A stretch of DNA of 40,744 nucleotides from Candidatus Sumerlaeota bacterium (GTDB lineage: Bacteria; Sumerlaeota; Sumerlaeia; UBA8349): contig JAFGFN010000087.1 of the NCBI GenBank assembly GCA_016931035.1, positions 1 to 40,744 on the forward strand, written 5' to 3'. The notes below the pieces were generated by a model, which was not told the DNA's origin, ran no database searches, and worked only from the letters and a program-made list of their open reading frames with translations. Numbering within the stretch: position 1 is the stretch's first letter; the number at the start of each line of letters is the position of its first letter. Positions 8,417-16,001 of the stretch are shown piece by piece. The position numbers and the translations under genes are program-made.

Positions 8417-11215
8417 ATGACCGAGACATTGAGCAAACAGTACGATCCCTCCGAGTTGGAGGCGCGGTGGTACCGCGCTTGGGACGACCGGGGATACTTC
8501 AAGGCCGACGCCGACCGCGAGGGCGAATCCTATACGATCGTTATCCCGCCGCCCAACATCACGGGCGTCCTCCATATGGGTCACGCCCTGAACAACACGC
8601 TTCAGGACGTTCTGATTCGCTGGAAACGGATGCAGGGGTTCAACGTTCTCTGGCTTCCCGGTACGGATCACGCCGGGATCGCGACCCAGAACCGCGTCGA
8701 GCAGGAACTCCGCGCGGAGGGACTCGACCGTCGCGAGATGGGGCGCGAGGCGTTTCTCGACCGCGTCTGGGGTTGGCGCGACAAATACGGCGGCATCATT
8801 CTCGAACAGCTGCGCAAGATGGGATGCTCGTGCGACTGGTCGCGCACCCGCTTCACGCTAGACGAAGGACTCTCGCATGCCGTGCGGCTCGTCTTCAAGC
8901 GGTTGTACGACGAAGGTCTCATCTATCGCGGCACCTATATGGTCAACTGGTGTCCGAAGGACCAAACCGCCCTCTCCGACGACGAGGTGGAGTACGAACA
9001 GGTTCAGGGCCATCTGTGGCATATCCGCTATCCTCTCGCCGACGGCGCGACCGTCGGTGGCAAGGACCATATCGTCGTTGCGACCACGCGTCCCGAAACG
9101 ATGCTCGGCGACACCGCCGTCGCGATGAATCCGAACGACGCGCGCTACGCCTGCCTGCGCGGCAAGGCGTGCATCCTGCCTCTGATGGACCGGCGGATGC
9201 CGTTTATCGAGGACGACCACGTCGATCCCGAGTTCGGCACCGGTCTCGTCAAGGTGACCCCCGCGCACGACCCGAACGACTACGAGATGGGGAAGCGCCA
9301 CAGTCTCGAAACGATCAACATCCTCCATCCCGACGGCCGGATCAACGCCAACGGCGGCGCGTACGAAGGGCTCGACCGATTCGAGGCGCGCAAGCGGGTG
9401 GTGGCCGATCTCGAGGCTGCCGGTCTTCTCGAGAAGGTCGAAGATCACGTGCATCAGGTCGGACATTCGTACCGCAGCCACGCGATCGTCGAGCCTTACG
9501 TCAGCGAACAGTGGTTCGTTTCGATGCGGCCGCTCGTCGAACCCGCCCTGCGCGCGGTCGAGGAAGGACGGGTTCGTTTCGTTCCGAAATCGTGGGAGAA
9601 CACGTATTTCCACTGGATGCGCAACGTGCGCGACTGGTGCATCTCGCGCCAGCTGTGGTGGGGACACCAGATCCCGGTCTGGTATTGCCACGACTGCAAC
9701 CACATGACGGTGATCGCACACGACGAGAAGGTCGAGCGGTGCGAAAAGTGCGGCTCGGGCAACGTTCGCCAGGACGAAGACGTTCTCGACACCTGGTTCT
9801 CGTCGGCGCTCTGGCCCTTCTCGACCATGGGGTGGCCCGAGCCGACCCAGGACCTGAAAGCGTTCTATCCCACGTCGGCCCTCCTGACCGCGCACGAGAT
9901 CATCTTCTTCTGGGTCGCGCGGATGATCATGATGGGCCTCAAGTTCATGGACGACGTTCCGTTCCGCGACGTCTACATCCATCCGATGGTGTTCGACGAG
10001 AAGACGAAGAAGAAGATGTCGAAATCGCTCGGCAACATCATCGACCCGATCGAGATGATCGAGAAGTACGGCACCGACGCCATGCGGATGACGGTCTGCG
10101 CTTACGCCGTCAAGGGGTCGAACCTCTATCTGAGCGAAGAACGTTTCGCGGGTTATCGGAACTTCATGAACAAGATCTGGAACTCGGCCCGCTTCGTCGC
10201 GATGAACACCGAGGATCTGACGGTCGCCGACCTCGAGCGCGGGCTCGATCCGGCGGGCGTTCGGATCGAGGACCGATGGATTCTCGACGCCTTCGCGCGG
10301 ACCGTGCGAACGGCGACCCAGTCGCTCGCCGACTACGAGTTCGACCAGTTCGTCCACCACGTCTATCATTTCGTCTGGGGCGAATACTGCGACTGGTATC
10401 TCGAACTCGCCAAGGGACGCTTGTACTCGAAAGACGATGGCGCTGACGAGTCAGCGCGCGACTCGGAGCGCGCGGCGCGGCGCAACGCCCAGATCGTCCT
10501 CGTGACGGTTCTCGAAGGCCTGTGTCGTCTCACCCACCCCGTCATCCCGTTCATCGCCGAGGAGATCTGGCAGAGCCTCAGAGACCGATACGGCGCGGTT
10601 GCGAAGGGGAAGGCGATGGGGCCGGGAGATGCGTTCGGCCTCGGCGATGCTTTCGCGGCCGAATCCGTCATGGTCGCGCCGTGGCCCGATCCGGCGCTTT
10701 TCGCCGAGATGTCCGATGAAGAACGCGCGCGGATGGAAATGCTGATGGAGTCGATCCGCGCCGTCCGCAAGATTCGGAGCGAAATGACCGTGCCGCCGTC
10801 CGAACCCGTGGACGTGCGGATCGCCGACGAAGACGCCGGCCGTTTGGAGTTCCTCCGGTCGCAGGCCCATCACTTCGAGGCATTGGCGCGGACCGGTTCG
10901 CTTTCCTTCGCGTCGAGGGCCGAAGACGGTGGCGACGCGGCGACGACGCAAGGTTTCGCTTCGACCGCCGTGGTCGGCTCGACGACGATCTCCGTCGCGC
11001 TCCCGCCCGCCCTCCTCGAGGCCGAACGCGACCGTTTGCGCAAGGAAATCGAAAAGACCCGCTCTCTCGCCGACCGCGCGCGGGCCAAACTCTCCAACGC
11101 CTCGTTCGTCGAACGCGCGCCCGAAAAGGTCGTGGCGACGGAGCGCGACCGCCTCGACACCGCCGAGCGTCAACTCGCCGTCCTCACCGCCCGGCTGGCG
11201 GAGCTGGAAAAGTGA
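8417..11215 (+). CDS. valS: Valyl-tRNA synthetase
   Basis: A 932-residue class I aminoacyl-tRNA synthetase that charges tRNA-Val with valine. The HIGH-type motif is HMGH at residues 53-56, after PPPNITGVL; the KMSKS motif is at 533-537. The CP1 editing domain lies between (ATTRPETMLGDTAVAMNP), followed by a zinc-ribbon-like CHDC...CEKCG stretch, the anticodon-binding domain, and a C-terminal coiled coil from about 860. The ATG at 8417 begins MTETLSKQYDPSELEARWY, the usual N-terminus. A second copy of the last 27 or so codons lies at 11803-11895. The 8106-8416 gap between the divergent genes carries no T-box hallmarks that I can see. Confidence 0.97.
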   Translation: MTETLSKQYDPSELEARWYRAWDDRGYFKADADREGESYTIVIPPPNITGVLHMGHALNNTLQDVLIRWKRMQGFNVLWLPGTDHAGIATQNRVEQELRAEGLDRREMGREAFLDRVWGWRDKYGGIILEQLRKMGCSCDWSRTRFTLDEGLSHAVRLVFKRLYDEGLIYRGTYMVNWCPKDQTALSDDEVEYEQVQGHLWHIRYPLADGATVGGKDHIVVATTRPETMLGDTAVAMNPNDARYACLRGKACILPLMDRRMPFIEDDHVDPEFGTGLVKVTPAHDPNDYEMGKRHSLETINILHPDGRINANGGAYEGLDRFEARKRVVADLEAAGLLEKVEDHVHQVGHSYRSHAIVEPYVSEQWFVSMRPLVEPALRAVEEGRVRFVPKSWENTYFHWMRNVRDWCISRQLWWGHQIPVWYCHDCNHMTVIAHDEKVERCEKCGSGNVRQDEDVLDTWFSSALWPFSTMGWPEPTQDLKAFYPTSALLTAHEIIFFWVARMIMMGLKFMDDVPFRDVYIHPMVFDEKTKKKMSKSLGNIIDPIEMIEKYGTDAMRMTVCAYAVKGSNLYLSEERFAGYRNFMNKIWNSARFVAMNTEDLTVADLERGLDPAGVRIEDRWILDAFARTVRTATQSLADYEFDQFVHHVYHFVWGEYCDWYLELAKGRLYSKDDGADESARDSERAARRNAQIVLVTVLEGLCRLTHPVIPFIAEEIWQSLRDRYGAVAKGKAMGPGDAFGLGDAFAAESVMVAPWPDPALFAEMSDEERARMEMLMESIRAVRKIRSEMTVPPSEPVDVRIADEDAGRLEFLRSQAHHFEALARTGSLSFASRAEDGGDAATTQGFASTAVVGSTTISVALPPALLEAERDRLRKEIEKTRSLADRARAKLSNASFVERAPEKVVATERDRLDTAERQLAVLTARLAELEK

Positions 11216-11293
11216 TCGGAGACATCTTCTGCGGGACTACTGAGTGGGCGCAGCGGTCGGTCGCGAGCGATGCCGACCGTCCGGATCTCGCGG

Positions 11294-11560
11294 CTAGGCG
11301 CCTTTGTGCTTCAGTGGAAATCGTTCGGGGTGTTCTATGATCTCAACGGAGAGATCGACGTCGAGATCCGGCCAATGGAAATGACCCGGGGTGGGCTCTT
11401 CGACGTTCAGGATTCTTCCCACGGGAGCGTCTTTGAACCACGGGAACTCCTCATAGGGCATGAACATTTCCCTGTCCCCGGCCAACAGCCAGACACCATT
11501 GCCCGAGATATGGGTCACTTCAACCGAGGCGTTTTGTCCAAGCGCTTGTGAATTCTTCAT
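11294..11560 (-). CDS. DUF2442 family protein (putative partner of DUF4160)
   Basis: An 88-residue protein with the DUF2442 pattern: VTHISGNGVWLLAGDREMFM, PYEEFPWFKDAP, VEEPTPGHFHWPDLDVDLSV and a final HPERFPL. DUF2442 genes frequently sit next to DUF4160 genes, an arrangement predicted to be a toxin-antitoxin-like or mobile accessory pair; the biochemical role is not established. The ATG at 11560 has a strong GGAGG 6 nt upstream. Its first 41 nt overlap the 3' end of the DUF4160 gene, so translation is probably coupled. The pair occupies the space between valS and a displaced valS tail, which points to horizontal arrival. Confidence 0.88.
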   Translation of the reverse strand: MKNSQALGQNASVEVTHISGNGVWLLAGDREMFMPYEEFPWFKDAPVGRILNVEEPTPGHFHWPDLDVDLSVEIIEHPERFPLKHKGA

Positions 11561-11756
11561 AGTGCGCCTCCATGATCTCCTCGATGTCCTTGAGCTGCGC
11601 GCGAGAAAGACCGTGATTCCTCGCCAACTCCATCTCGGGAGAGAGCCAGTACTTTGCCTCTCCGTCCGCGCAGACTACGTGGATGTGGGCCCGAGATTCC
11701 TCACGGGAAAAGAAGAAGAAACGGTAGCCCTTTTCTCGCAGTATCGTCGGACTCAT
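11520..11756 (-). CDS. DUF4160 family protein
   Basis: A 78-residue protein starting MSPTILREKGYRFFFFSREE, then RAHIHVVCADGEAKYWL, and ending with a helical segment LARNHGLSRAQLKDIEEIMEA. This is the DUF4160 signature (G-[YF]-R-F-F-F-x-S-x-E and H-[IV]-H-V). I took the ATG at 11756 because it matches the family start; the open frame continues upstream for 35 non-conserved codons. No Shine-Dalgarno sequence precedes it, but a TACAAT box ends 9 nt before the ATG, which suggests a nearly leaderless mRNA. First gene of a two-gene operon with the DUF2442 gene. Confidence 0.88.
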   Translation of the reverse strand: MSPTILREKGYRFFFFSREESRAHIHVVCADGEAKYWLSPEMELARNHGLSRAQLKDIEEIMEAHYEEFTSAWTKRLG

Positions 11757-11765
11757 CTTGAAGCC

Positions 11766-11795
11766 ATTGTAGTCCGTCCGGCCCGCCGCCGTCCA
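11766..11795 (-). promoter_or_regulatory. Candidate sigma-70 promoter for the DUF4160-DUF2442 operon
   Basis: On the minus strand, TGGACG (11795-11790) and TACAAT (11771-11766) are separated by 18 nt. Transcription starting about 7 nt downstream would begin within a few bases of the ATG at 11756. Seen in sequence; promoter activity is inferred. Confidence 0.4.
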
Positions 11796-11802
11796 TTGGA
11801 AC

Positions 11803-11895
11803 TTCGACACAAACGCGCCCGAGAAGGTCGTCACCGCCGAACGCCAACTCGCCGTTCTCACCGCGCGGTTGGCTGAGCTGGAGAAACACGTGTAA
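11803..11895 (+). pseudogene. Displaced 3' end of a second valS copy
   Basis: In one frame this reads APEKVV, TAERQLAVLTARLAELEK, HV, stop (TAA 11893-11895). It matches the intact valS C-terminus except for an 8-codon in-frame gap (ATERDRLD missing) and a two-residue extension. Over the 18 aligned codons after the gap, the eight nucleotide differences I count are all synonymous. No start codon or upstream domain remains. Its last 38 nt overlap, in antisense, the 3' end of the flavodoxin-like gene. Confidence 0.85.
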
Positions 11896-12472
11896 CACTA
11901 TCCAGAACCTCGCGACCGAAGGTCATGCACTCGGAGCGGTGGAGGTTGTCGTAGTCCTCCATCTTTTCCATCGTCCTTGCGGTTTGGGGGTCCATGAGGG
12001 ATTTCGTGATTCGGCCGAGAAACACTTTCGACGGGACGCCGGCGACGCCGCAGAGTTTCGCCAAGTGGTCGTCGATAAACGCGGCGGTTTGCTCCGGTCC
12101 GACCGGTCGGCGCATGTTGCCGCATACGGCGAACAGGCCGCGCACCTTGTCCTTCAGCCATTGGGCGTTCTTCTTGAGATACTCCCGCAACTCGTCGGGC
12201 GTGACCCCGCTTCGAATGGAGCCGCCGACGATGACGTGATCGAATCCCTTGAGGTCGGGATTCTCGCGCACGTCGAACACGTTGGCGATGCCACCCATCC
12301 CCTCGGAGATCCAGACCGCGGCGTCGCGCGAGCTTCCACACCAGGTGCCGTAGAGCACGGCCCATTTCTTCTCCGATGGCGTGGGGTAGTATTTCAACGC
12401 CCACGAATTGCCGGGCAACACCATAGTCCCGACCCCTACGAATCCTGTCTTCAGGAAATGTCGCCTATCCAT
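11858..12472 (-). CDS. Tat-exported flavodoxin-like protein
   Basis: A 204-residue protein. The N-terminus MDRRHFLKTGFVGVGTMVL followed by SWA is a twin-arginine signal (RRHFLK), so the folded cofactor-loaded protein is likely exported. The body has a flavodoxin fold: WAVLYGTWCGSSRDAAVWI matches the FMN phosphate loop, with DHVIVGGSIRSG and GLFAVCGNMRRP as later FMN-contacting loops. The layout recalls the menaquinone-dependent protoporphyrinogen oxidase (HemG/flavodoxin_5) group, but HemG is cytoplasmic and no haem genes are nearby, so the substrate is unknown. The ATG at 12472 has GGAGG 10 nt upstream. The C-terminal residues are encoded antisense to the displaced valS tail, so the C-terminus may have been altered by that rearrangement. 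Confidence 0.82.
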   Translation of the reverse strand: MDRRHFLKTGFVGVGTMVLPGNSWALKYYPTPSEKKWAVLYGTWCGSSRDAAVWISEGMGGIANVFDVRENPDLKGFDHVIVGGSIRSGVTPDELREYLKKNAQWLKDKVRGLFAVCGNMRRPVGPEQTAAFIDDHLAKLCGVAGVPSKVFLGRITKSLMDPQTARTMEKMEDYDNLHRSECMTFGREVLDSVTRVSPAQPTAR

Positions 12473-12562
12473 GAGTCATTTCCTCCACTCACGTATTGGT
12501 GTCGTGTTGCGGGAAGACGGAGAACGGGGACTCGATCCCTCCTCAAGAAGGACCGAGGCGGA

Positions 12563-13312
12563 TCATTTCGATCTGGCGCGCCGCAGTTGCTCGAGTTCGG
12601 CCATCAGGGGCTTCCAGTAGGCACGATCGTTTTCTCGCTCCTGTTTCTCCTCCGCTTCGAGTTCCTTCTCGACGGCGGATTCGTCGCCGGCTAGGGCCGA
12701 TGTCAAAAGGGGCCGCCGGGCGGACAGCTCGCGAGCCCGGTCGGGGTAGCCGTCGGCTATCTCGATGAGCAACCCAGGGGTTCTGCATTCTTGGAGCCAG
12801 AAATCGAAGTGCGACGCCTCCGGATTCTCCCGATGCTCGGTCATGTGCGCTTCGACCAGGCGGCGCAGCATCAACCAATCCTTGTCGCGCTGGGTCTTCT
12901 TGGCGGCGACCAGATCGGGCAGGGAGAGCAGATCGACGATGTCGCCCTCCTCGGTTTCTATGGTCGTCCGTCTTTCCCACAGCGCCTCGAACGAATCGAC
13001 GCCGCGCAAGACCGACATCACGTCCAACCGCATACCGGCGACATCGGGATGCCGGCATCGGAAATGCACGGCGTGACCTCGATGTAACGCGTCCGCAGAC
13101 AGCTCCGGCACGGCGATGCACTCGGCCTGCAGCGCCGAAAGCGCCTCGGACAGCCGTTCCAGGTTTTCTCTGTCGGCGAGGATGACGATGTCCGTGTCGC
13201 GGCTAAACTCCGCCGCGCCGTAGAACACGCACGCCTGGCCGCCCATGAGGAGAAACCGAACCTTCGAAGAACGCAGCGTGGAAAGGACTTTGAGAATCGG
13301 GTTCCGGATCAA
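12563..13312 (-). CDS. Nucleotidyltransferase-fold protein (AbiEii/MNT toxin-like)
   Basis: A 249-residue protein with an N-terminal nucleotidyltransferase core: KVRFLLMGGQACVFYGAAEF followed by SRDTDIVI gives the GG motif and the DxD metal-binding pair; a third acidic position is likely in RLDVMSVLRG. The C-terminal part is helical and highly charged (EKELEAEEKQEREN). Such proteins are usually annotated as AbiEii-type or MNT-domain toxins. The TTG start at 13312 is supported by GGGAGG 5 nt upstream and gives the usual helix before the GG motif. Its first 110 nt overlap the small upstream gene, the expected partner. A role in phage defence or plasmid-like maintenance is inference. Confidence 0.85.
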   Translation of the reverse strand: MIRNPILKVLSTLRSSKVRFLLMGGQACVFYGAAEFSRDTDIVILADRENLERLSEALSALQAECIAVPELSADALHRGHAVHFRCRHPDVAGMRLDVMSVLRGVDSFEALWERRTTIETEEGDIVDLLSLPDLVAAKKTQRDKDWLMLRRLVEAHMTEHRENPEASHFDFWLQECRTPGLLIEIADGYPDRARELSARRPLLTSALAGDESAVEKELEAEEKQERENDRAYWKPLMAELEQLRRARSK

Positions 13313-13418
13313 GCGAACCTCCCACGGAAAGGTAGAAAGCCCACAACTTCTCCGACTCCCGCCACCGCTCGGCGGGCGTCAAACGATACCACTCTTCCCA
13401 TTCCGAATCGAACGGCAT
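13203..13418 (-). CDS. Small partner protein of the nucleotidyltransferase
   Basis: A 71-residue protein: MPFDSEWEEWYRLTPAERWR, then SEKLWAFYLSVGGSLDPEPD, SQSP and a basic tail RPGVRVLRRGGV. I recall short proteins of this sequence type directly upstream of nucleotidyltransferase-fold toxins in many genomes, as likely antitoxins, but no named family comes to mind. The ATG at 13418 has AGAGG 8 nt upstream. It overlaps the downstream gene by 110 nt in a different frame, much more than the usual few bases. Confidence 0.7.
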   Translation of the reverse strand: MPFDSEWEEWYRLTPAERWRESEKLWAFYLSVGGSLDPEPDSQSPFHAAFFEGSVSPHGRPGVRVLRRGGV

Positions 13419-13689
13419 GGCACGGACCTCTTCTGTCGTCAGAATGCCCGGGAAACCGCCCTGTGACAAGGCAATTCGTGCTCTTCGAGTTTGTCCCGCG
13501 GCATCCGGTGTTGCCTCGGGAACGATGCGCTGCCTGATCTCTCGATGAGGGAAACGTTGGCCCGTTTCGCCGGTTGGGCCCAGATTCCGGCCGTTTTTTT
13601 CGATCCGGGGGTTAATGCGCGCCCGATCCGACCGATAAGCCCCATTACGGGGAGCTGTGCGTTCCCCGTACGGCTCGTCGTGGCTTCTC

Positions 13690-13719
13690 TTGACAAGGCT
13701 TGCGGGAAACTGCCATGAT
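13690..13719 (+). promoter_or_regulatory. Candidate sigma-70 promoter of the coiled-coil/bshC run
   Basis: A perfect TTGACA (13690-13695) is followed after 18 nt by CATGAT (13714-13719). The 13419-13772 gap contains no gene that I can see; a T-tract (about 13740-13748) lies in the predicted leader. The element drives rightwards towards 13797. Confidence 0.45.
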
Positions 13720-13796
13720 ACGCTGCTTGGATTGAGGTCCTTTTTTTTGGCCGCCCGCCGGTCCGGGGCGAGATGGCGAAAGGGGGATACCAGAGC

Positions 13797-14159
13797 ATGG
13801 CGGAGATGAGCATCGAACAGATCTTGGAGAAGGTCCGCGAGACGAAGCAGGCCTTGGACGACAAGAACGCCGAACTCCAAGCGGCGCGCGAAGAGGCCGA
13901 TCAGGCCGAAAGCGAACTCCAGCGTTTGCAGGAAGAGATCGAGCCCCTCCGGCAAGAGATCGAACCCCTCCGGCAGGAGATTGCCGAGAAGGACCAGGCC
14001 ATCCAGGACCTGCTGGCCCAGAACCAGGAGTTGCGCGCCCAAAACGAAGAAGCGCAGGAGAAGATCTCGAAGTTCGAGACCGACTCCCAAGAGATGGTCC
14101 AGCAGATTGAGGAAAAGAACCGTCTCATCGAGGAACTGAACAACCTCTTCAAATCGTAG
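13797..14159 (+). CDS. Short all-coiled-coil protein
   Basis: A 120-residue (from 13797) acidic protein made almost entirely of heptads: ILEKVRETKQALDDKNAELQ, then long runs of E/Q/L without proline except in EIEPLRQ, ending IEELNNLFKS. One heptad is duplicated by a 21-bp tandem repeat at 13935-13976 (EIEPLRQ twice). AGGGGG 10 nt before the ATG at 13797 supports that start; an in-frame ATG at 13773 adds eight residues. No family is recognised and no membrane segment or signal peptide is seen. It precedes bshC by 92 nt on the same strand and may share its promoter. A structural or scaffolding role is plausible but unproven. Confidence 0.8.
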   Translation: MAEMSIEQILEKVRETKQALDDKNAELQAAREEADQAESELQRLQEEIEPLRQEIEPLRQEIAEKDQAIQDLLAQNQELRAQNEEAQEKISKFETDSQEMVQQIEEKNRLIEELNNLFKS

Positions 14160-14251
14160 GCCACACCCAGGAGCGCACGCCGGGACGCGTCGCGGCGAGG
14201 GCACGCACCTCGACCCGCCCGACGAGAGCGGCGTCCCGGTCGATTTCGGCG

Positions 14252-15976
14252 ATGTCCGTCGGACCGTTCTTGCCGAAGGAGCGCGAATGTCCGCCTTGCG
14301 TCGGACGTTCGGTCGGACGCATGGAATCCTCGCAGTCCAGCTCCCCCTCTCGGGCCGCGTCGGCCGATCGTGACGCGTGGAAGAGAATCCTGGCCGCACG
14401 CGACGCCCAGCCCTCGGAGCCGTGGGCGGAAGACGAGATCGCCTCGCTCCGCGACTTCAACCTCCGCGCGGGGGCGAGCGACGCGACGATCGAGAACATC
14501 GCGCGCCTAAGCGACGCGCGAACCTTGATGGTTGTGGCGGGTCAACAAGCCGGCATCTTTCTCACCCCTCTCTACATTCTCTACAAAGCCGTCGCCGCCG
14601 TGAAGTGGGCGCGTCGTCTTGCGGATCTGCTCGATCGTCCCGTCGTGCCCGCCTTCTGGATCGTTTCCGAAGATCACGACTTCGACGAGATCGCCCAGGT
14701 TCGCTATCTCGACAAGGACGGGAAGATCGCTCGATGGACCTATCCGGGCGAGGGCGCGGAACCGGCGCAAATTCGGGGCCGGTCGGTTTTCGACGTTCCG
14801 ATGGACAAGCCCGCGCTCGAACGATTCCTCGATCTGTTGAACGATACGACCTATCCGACCGAGTTCAAGGACGACGCGATCGGTCGCTGGCGTTCGCACA
14901 TTCGCGAGTCGGAAGGGTTCGAGGACTTTTTCGCGCGTGGCATGACGGATCTCATGGGCGCCAGCGGCCTGGTTCTGGTCTCGCCGCGCTTGGCGCCGGT
15001 TCGCCGCCGCGCCGTCCCGATTCTGCGTCGCGAGATCGAGAATCCCGGACGCTCGACCGAGCTCGTGTTGCAGGCCGGCCGCGCGCTGGCCGAAGACGGA
15101 CGCCACCCGTCTTTGCATCGTCGCGGCGACGAAGCGAATTTCTTTCTCTATCGCGACGGGTTGAGATGCAAAGTCACGATCGACGGCGACCGGTTCGTCG
15201 TGCGGGCTCCCGGTTCCGAAGAAACGGTCGATCGTCCGGACGCCGACGCTCTTCTCGAAGAACTGGAGCGTTCACCCGAGCACTTCAGTCCCAATGCGAT
15301 ACTGCGCCCGCTGGTCCAGGATCTCGCGTTTCCCGTTCTCGCCATGGTCGCGGGACCCGGCGAGCGACAATACCTGCCTCAGCTCCGAGACACGTACGCC
15401 TTCTTCGGCCTCACCCCCGCGGCGGCTCTTCCGCGTCCCAGGGCGATTATTGTCGAACCTCGAATCGAGCGACACATGACCCGGTTGGGCGTCGGCCTGG
15501 AAGCGGTCGCGCGCGAAGACTGGACAGGGATCGAGGAGGCATTCCTGCACTCGGCTGATGCGGGCGACGGGCTTGCCGCGATCGATGCGTTGCGCGAATC
15601 CCACGCCGACCTGCTCGAACGCGCTCGCGCGCGCTTGGGCGAATTGGCCTCGAATCCTTCGGTCGCCGGGGCCCTGGACAAGACCGGCTCGGCGATCCGC
15701 GGCGCCCTGGACCGGCTCGAATCGCGCGTGCGCGACGAGATTCGTCGCGAGGAGGAAACGGCGGGGAATCATCTGAATCGTGTCTTGGACGTTCTTCGGC
15801 CCGATCAAGCGCCGCAGGAGCGGATTCTCTCGCCTCTCGCCCCGTTTCTCGTAAACTACGGCCCGGCCTTCGTCTCGTGGTTGTTCGACACGCTTGACCT
15901 GGACGAATCATCCGTGCAAGTCTTGCGTCTGAGCGCGATTCGCGACGCCCTCAGGACCGGCGGCGGCGAATCGTGA
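14252..15976 (+). CDS. bshC: Bacillithiol biosynthesis cysteine-adding enzyme BshC
   Basis: A protein of about 574 residues that would add cysteine to GlcN-malate in the last step of bacillithiol synthesis. Diagnostic segments are VVAGQQAGIFLTPLYILYKA (about 93-112), FWIVSEDHDFDEI (about 135-147), the central AMVAGPGERQYLPQLRDTYA, and a C-terminal region with HLNRVLDVLRPDQAPQERIL and FLVNYGP. These match BshC along its whole length, including the long coiled-coil insertion (about 440-500). The start could be ATG 14252 (used) or ATG 14321; neither has a clear Shine-Dalgarno sequence, and the intervening residues look non-conserved. No bshA or bshB is in the window. trpC follows 25 nt downstream, probably in one transcript. 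Confidence 0.93.
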   Translation: MSVGPFLPKERECPPCVGRSVGRMESSQSSSPSRAASADRDAWKRILAARDAQPSEPWAEDEIASLRDFNLRAGASDATIENIARLSDARTLMVVAGQQAGIFLTPLYILYKAVAAVKWARRLADLLDRPVVPAFWIVSEDHDFDEIAQVRYLDKDGKIARWTYPGEGAEPAQIRGRSVFDVPMDKPALERFLDLLNDTTYPTEFKDDAIGRWRSHIRESEGFEDFFARGMTDLMGASGLVLVSPRLAPVRRRAVPILRREIENPGRSTELVLQAGRALAEDGRHPSLHRRGDEANFFLYRDGLRCKVTIDGDRFVVRAPGSEETVDRPDADALLEELERSPEHFSPNAILRPLVQDLAFPVLAMVAGPGERQYLPQLRDTYAFFGLTPAAALPRPRAIIVEPRIERHMTRLGVGLEAVAREDWTGIEEAFLHSADAGDGLAAIDALRESHADLLERARARLGELASNPSVAGALDKTGSAIRGALDRLESRVRDEIRREEETAGNHLNRVLDVLRPDQAPQERILSPLAPFLVNYGPAFVSWLFDTLDLDESSVQVLRLSAIRDALRTGGGES

Positions 15977-16001
15977 ACACTCCCCCAGGAGACGCAAGAC
16001 T

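Noticed and set aside
12500..12560. tRNA-like T-arm sequence (GGGGACTCGATCCC)
   Set aside because: No matching acceptor stem, D-arm or anticodon arm could be laid out around it.
12543..13121. Alternative minus-strand frame overlapping the nucleotidyltransferase
   Set aside because: Arg-rich out-of-frame shadow; the 12563-13312 frame has the GG and DxD motifs and a strong ribosome-binding site.
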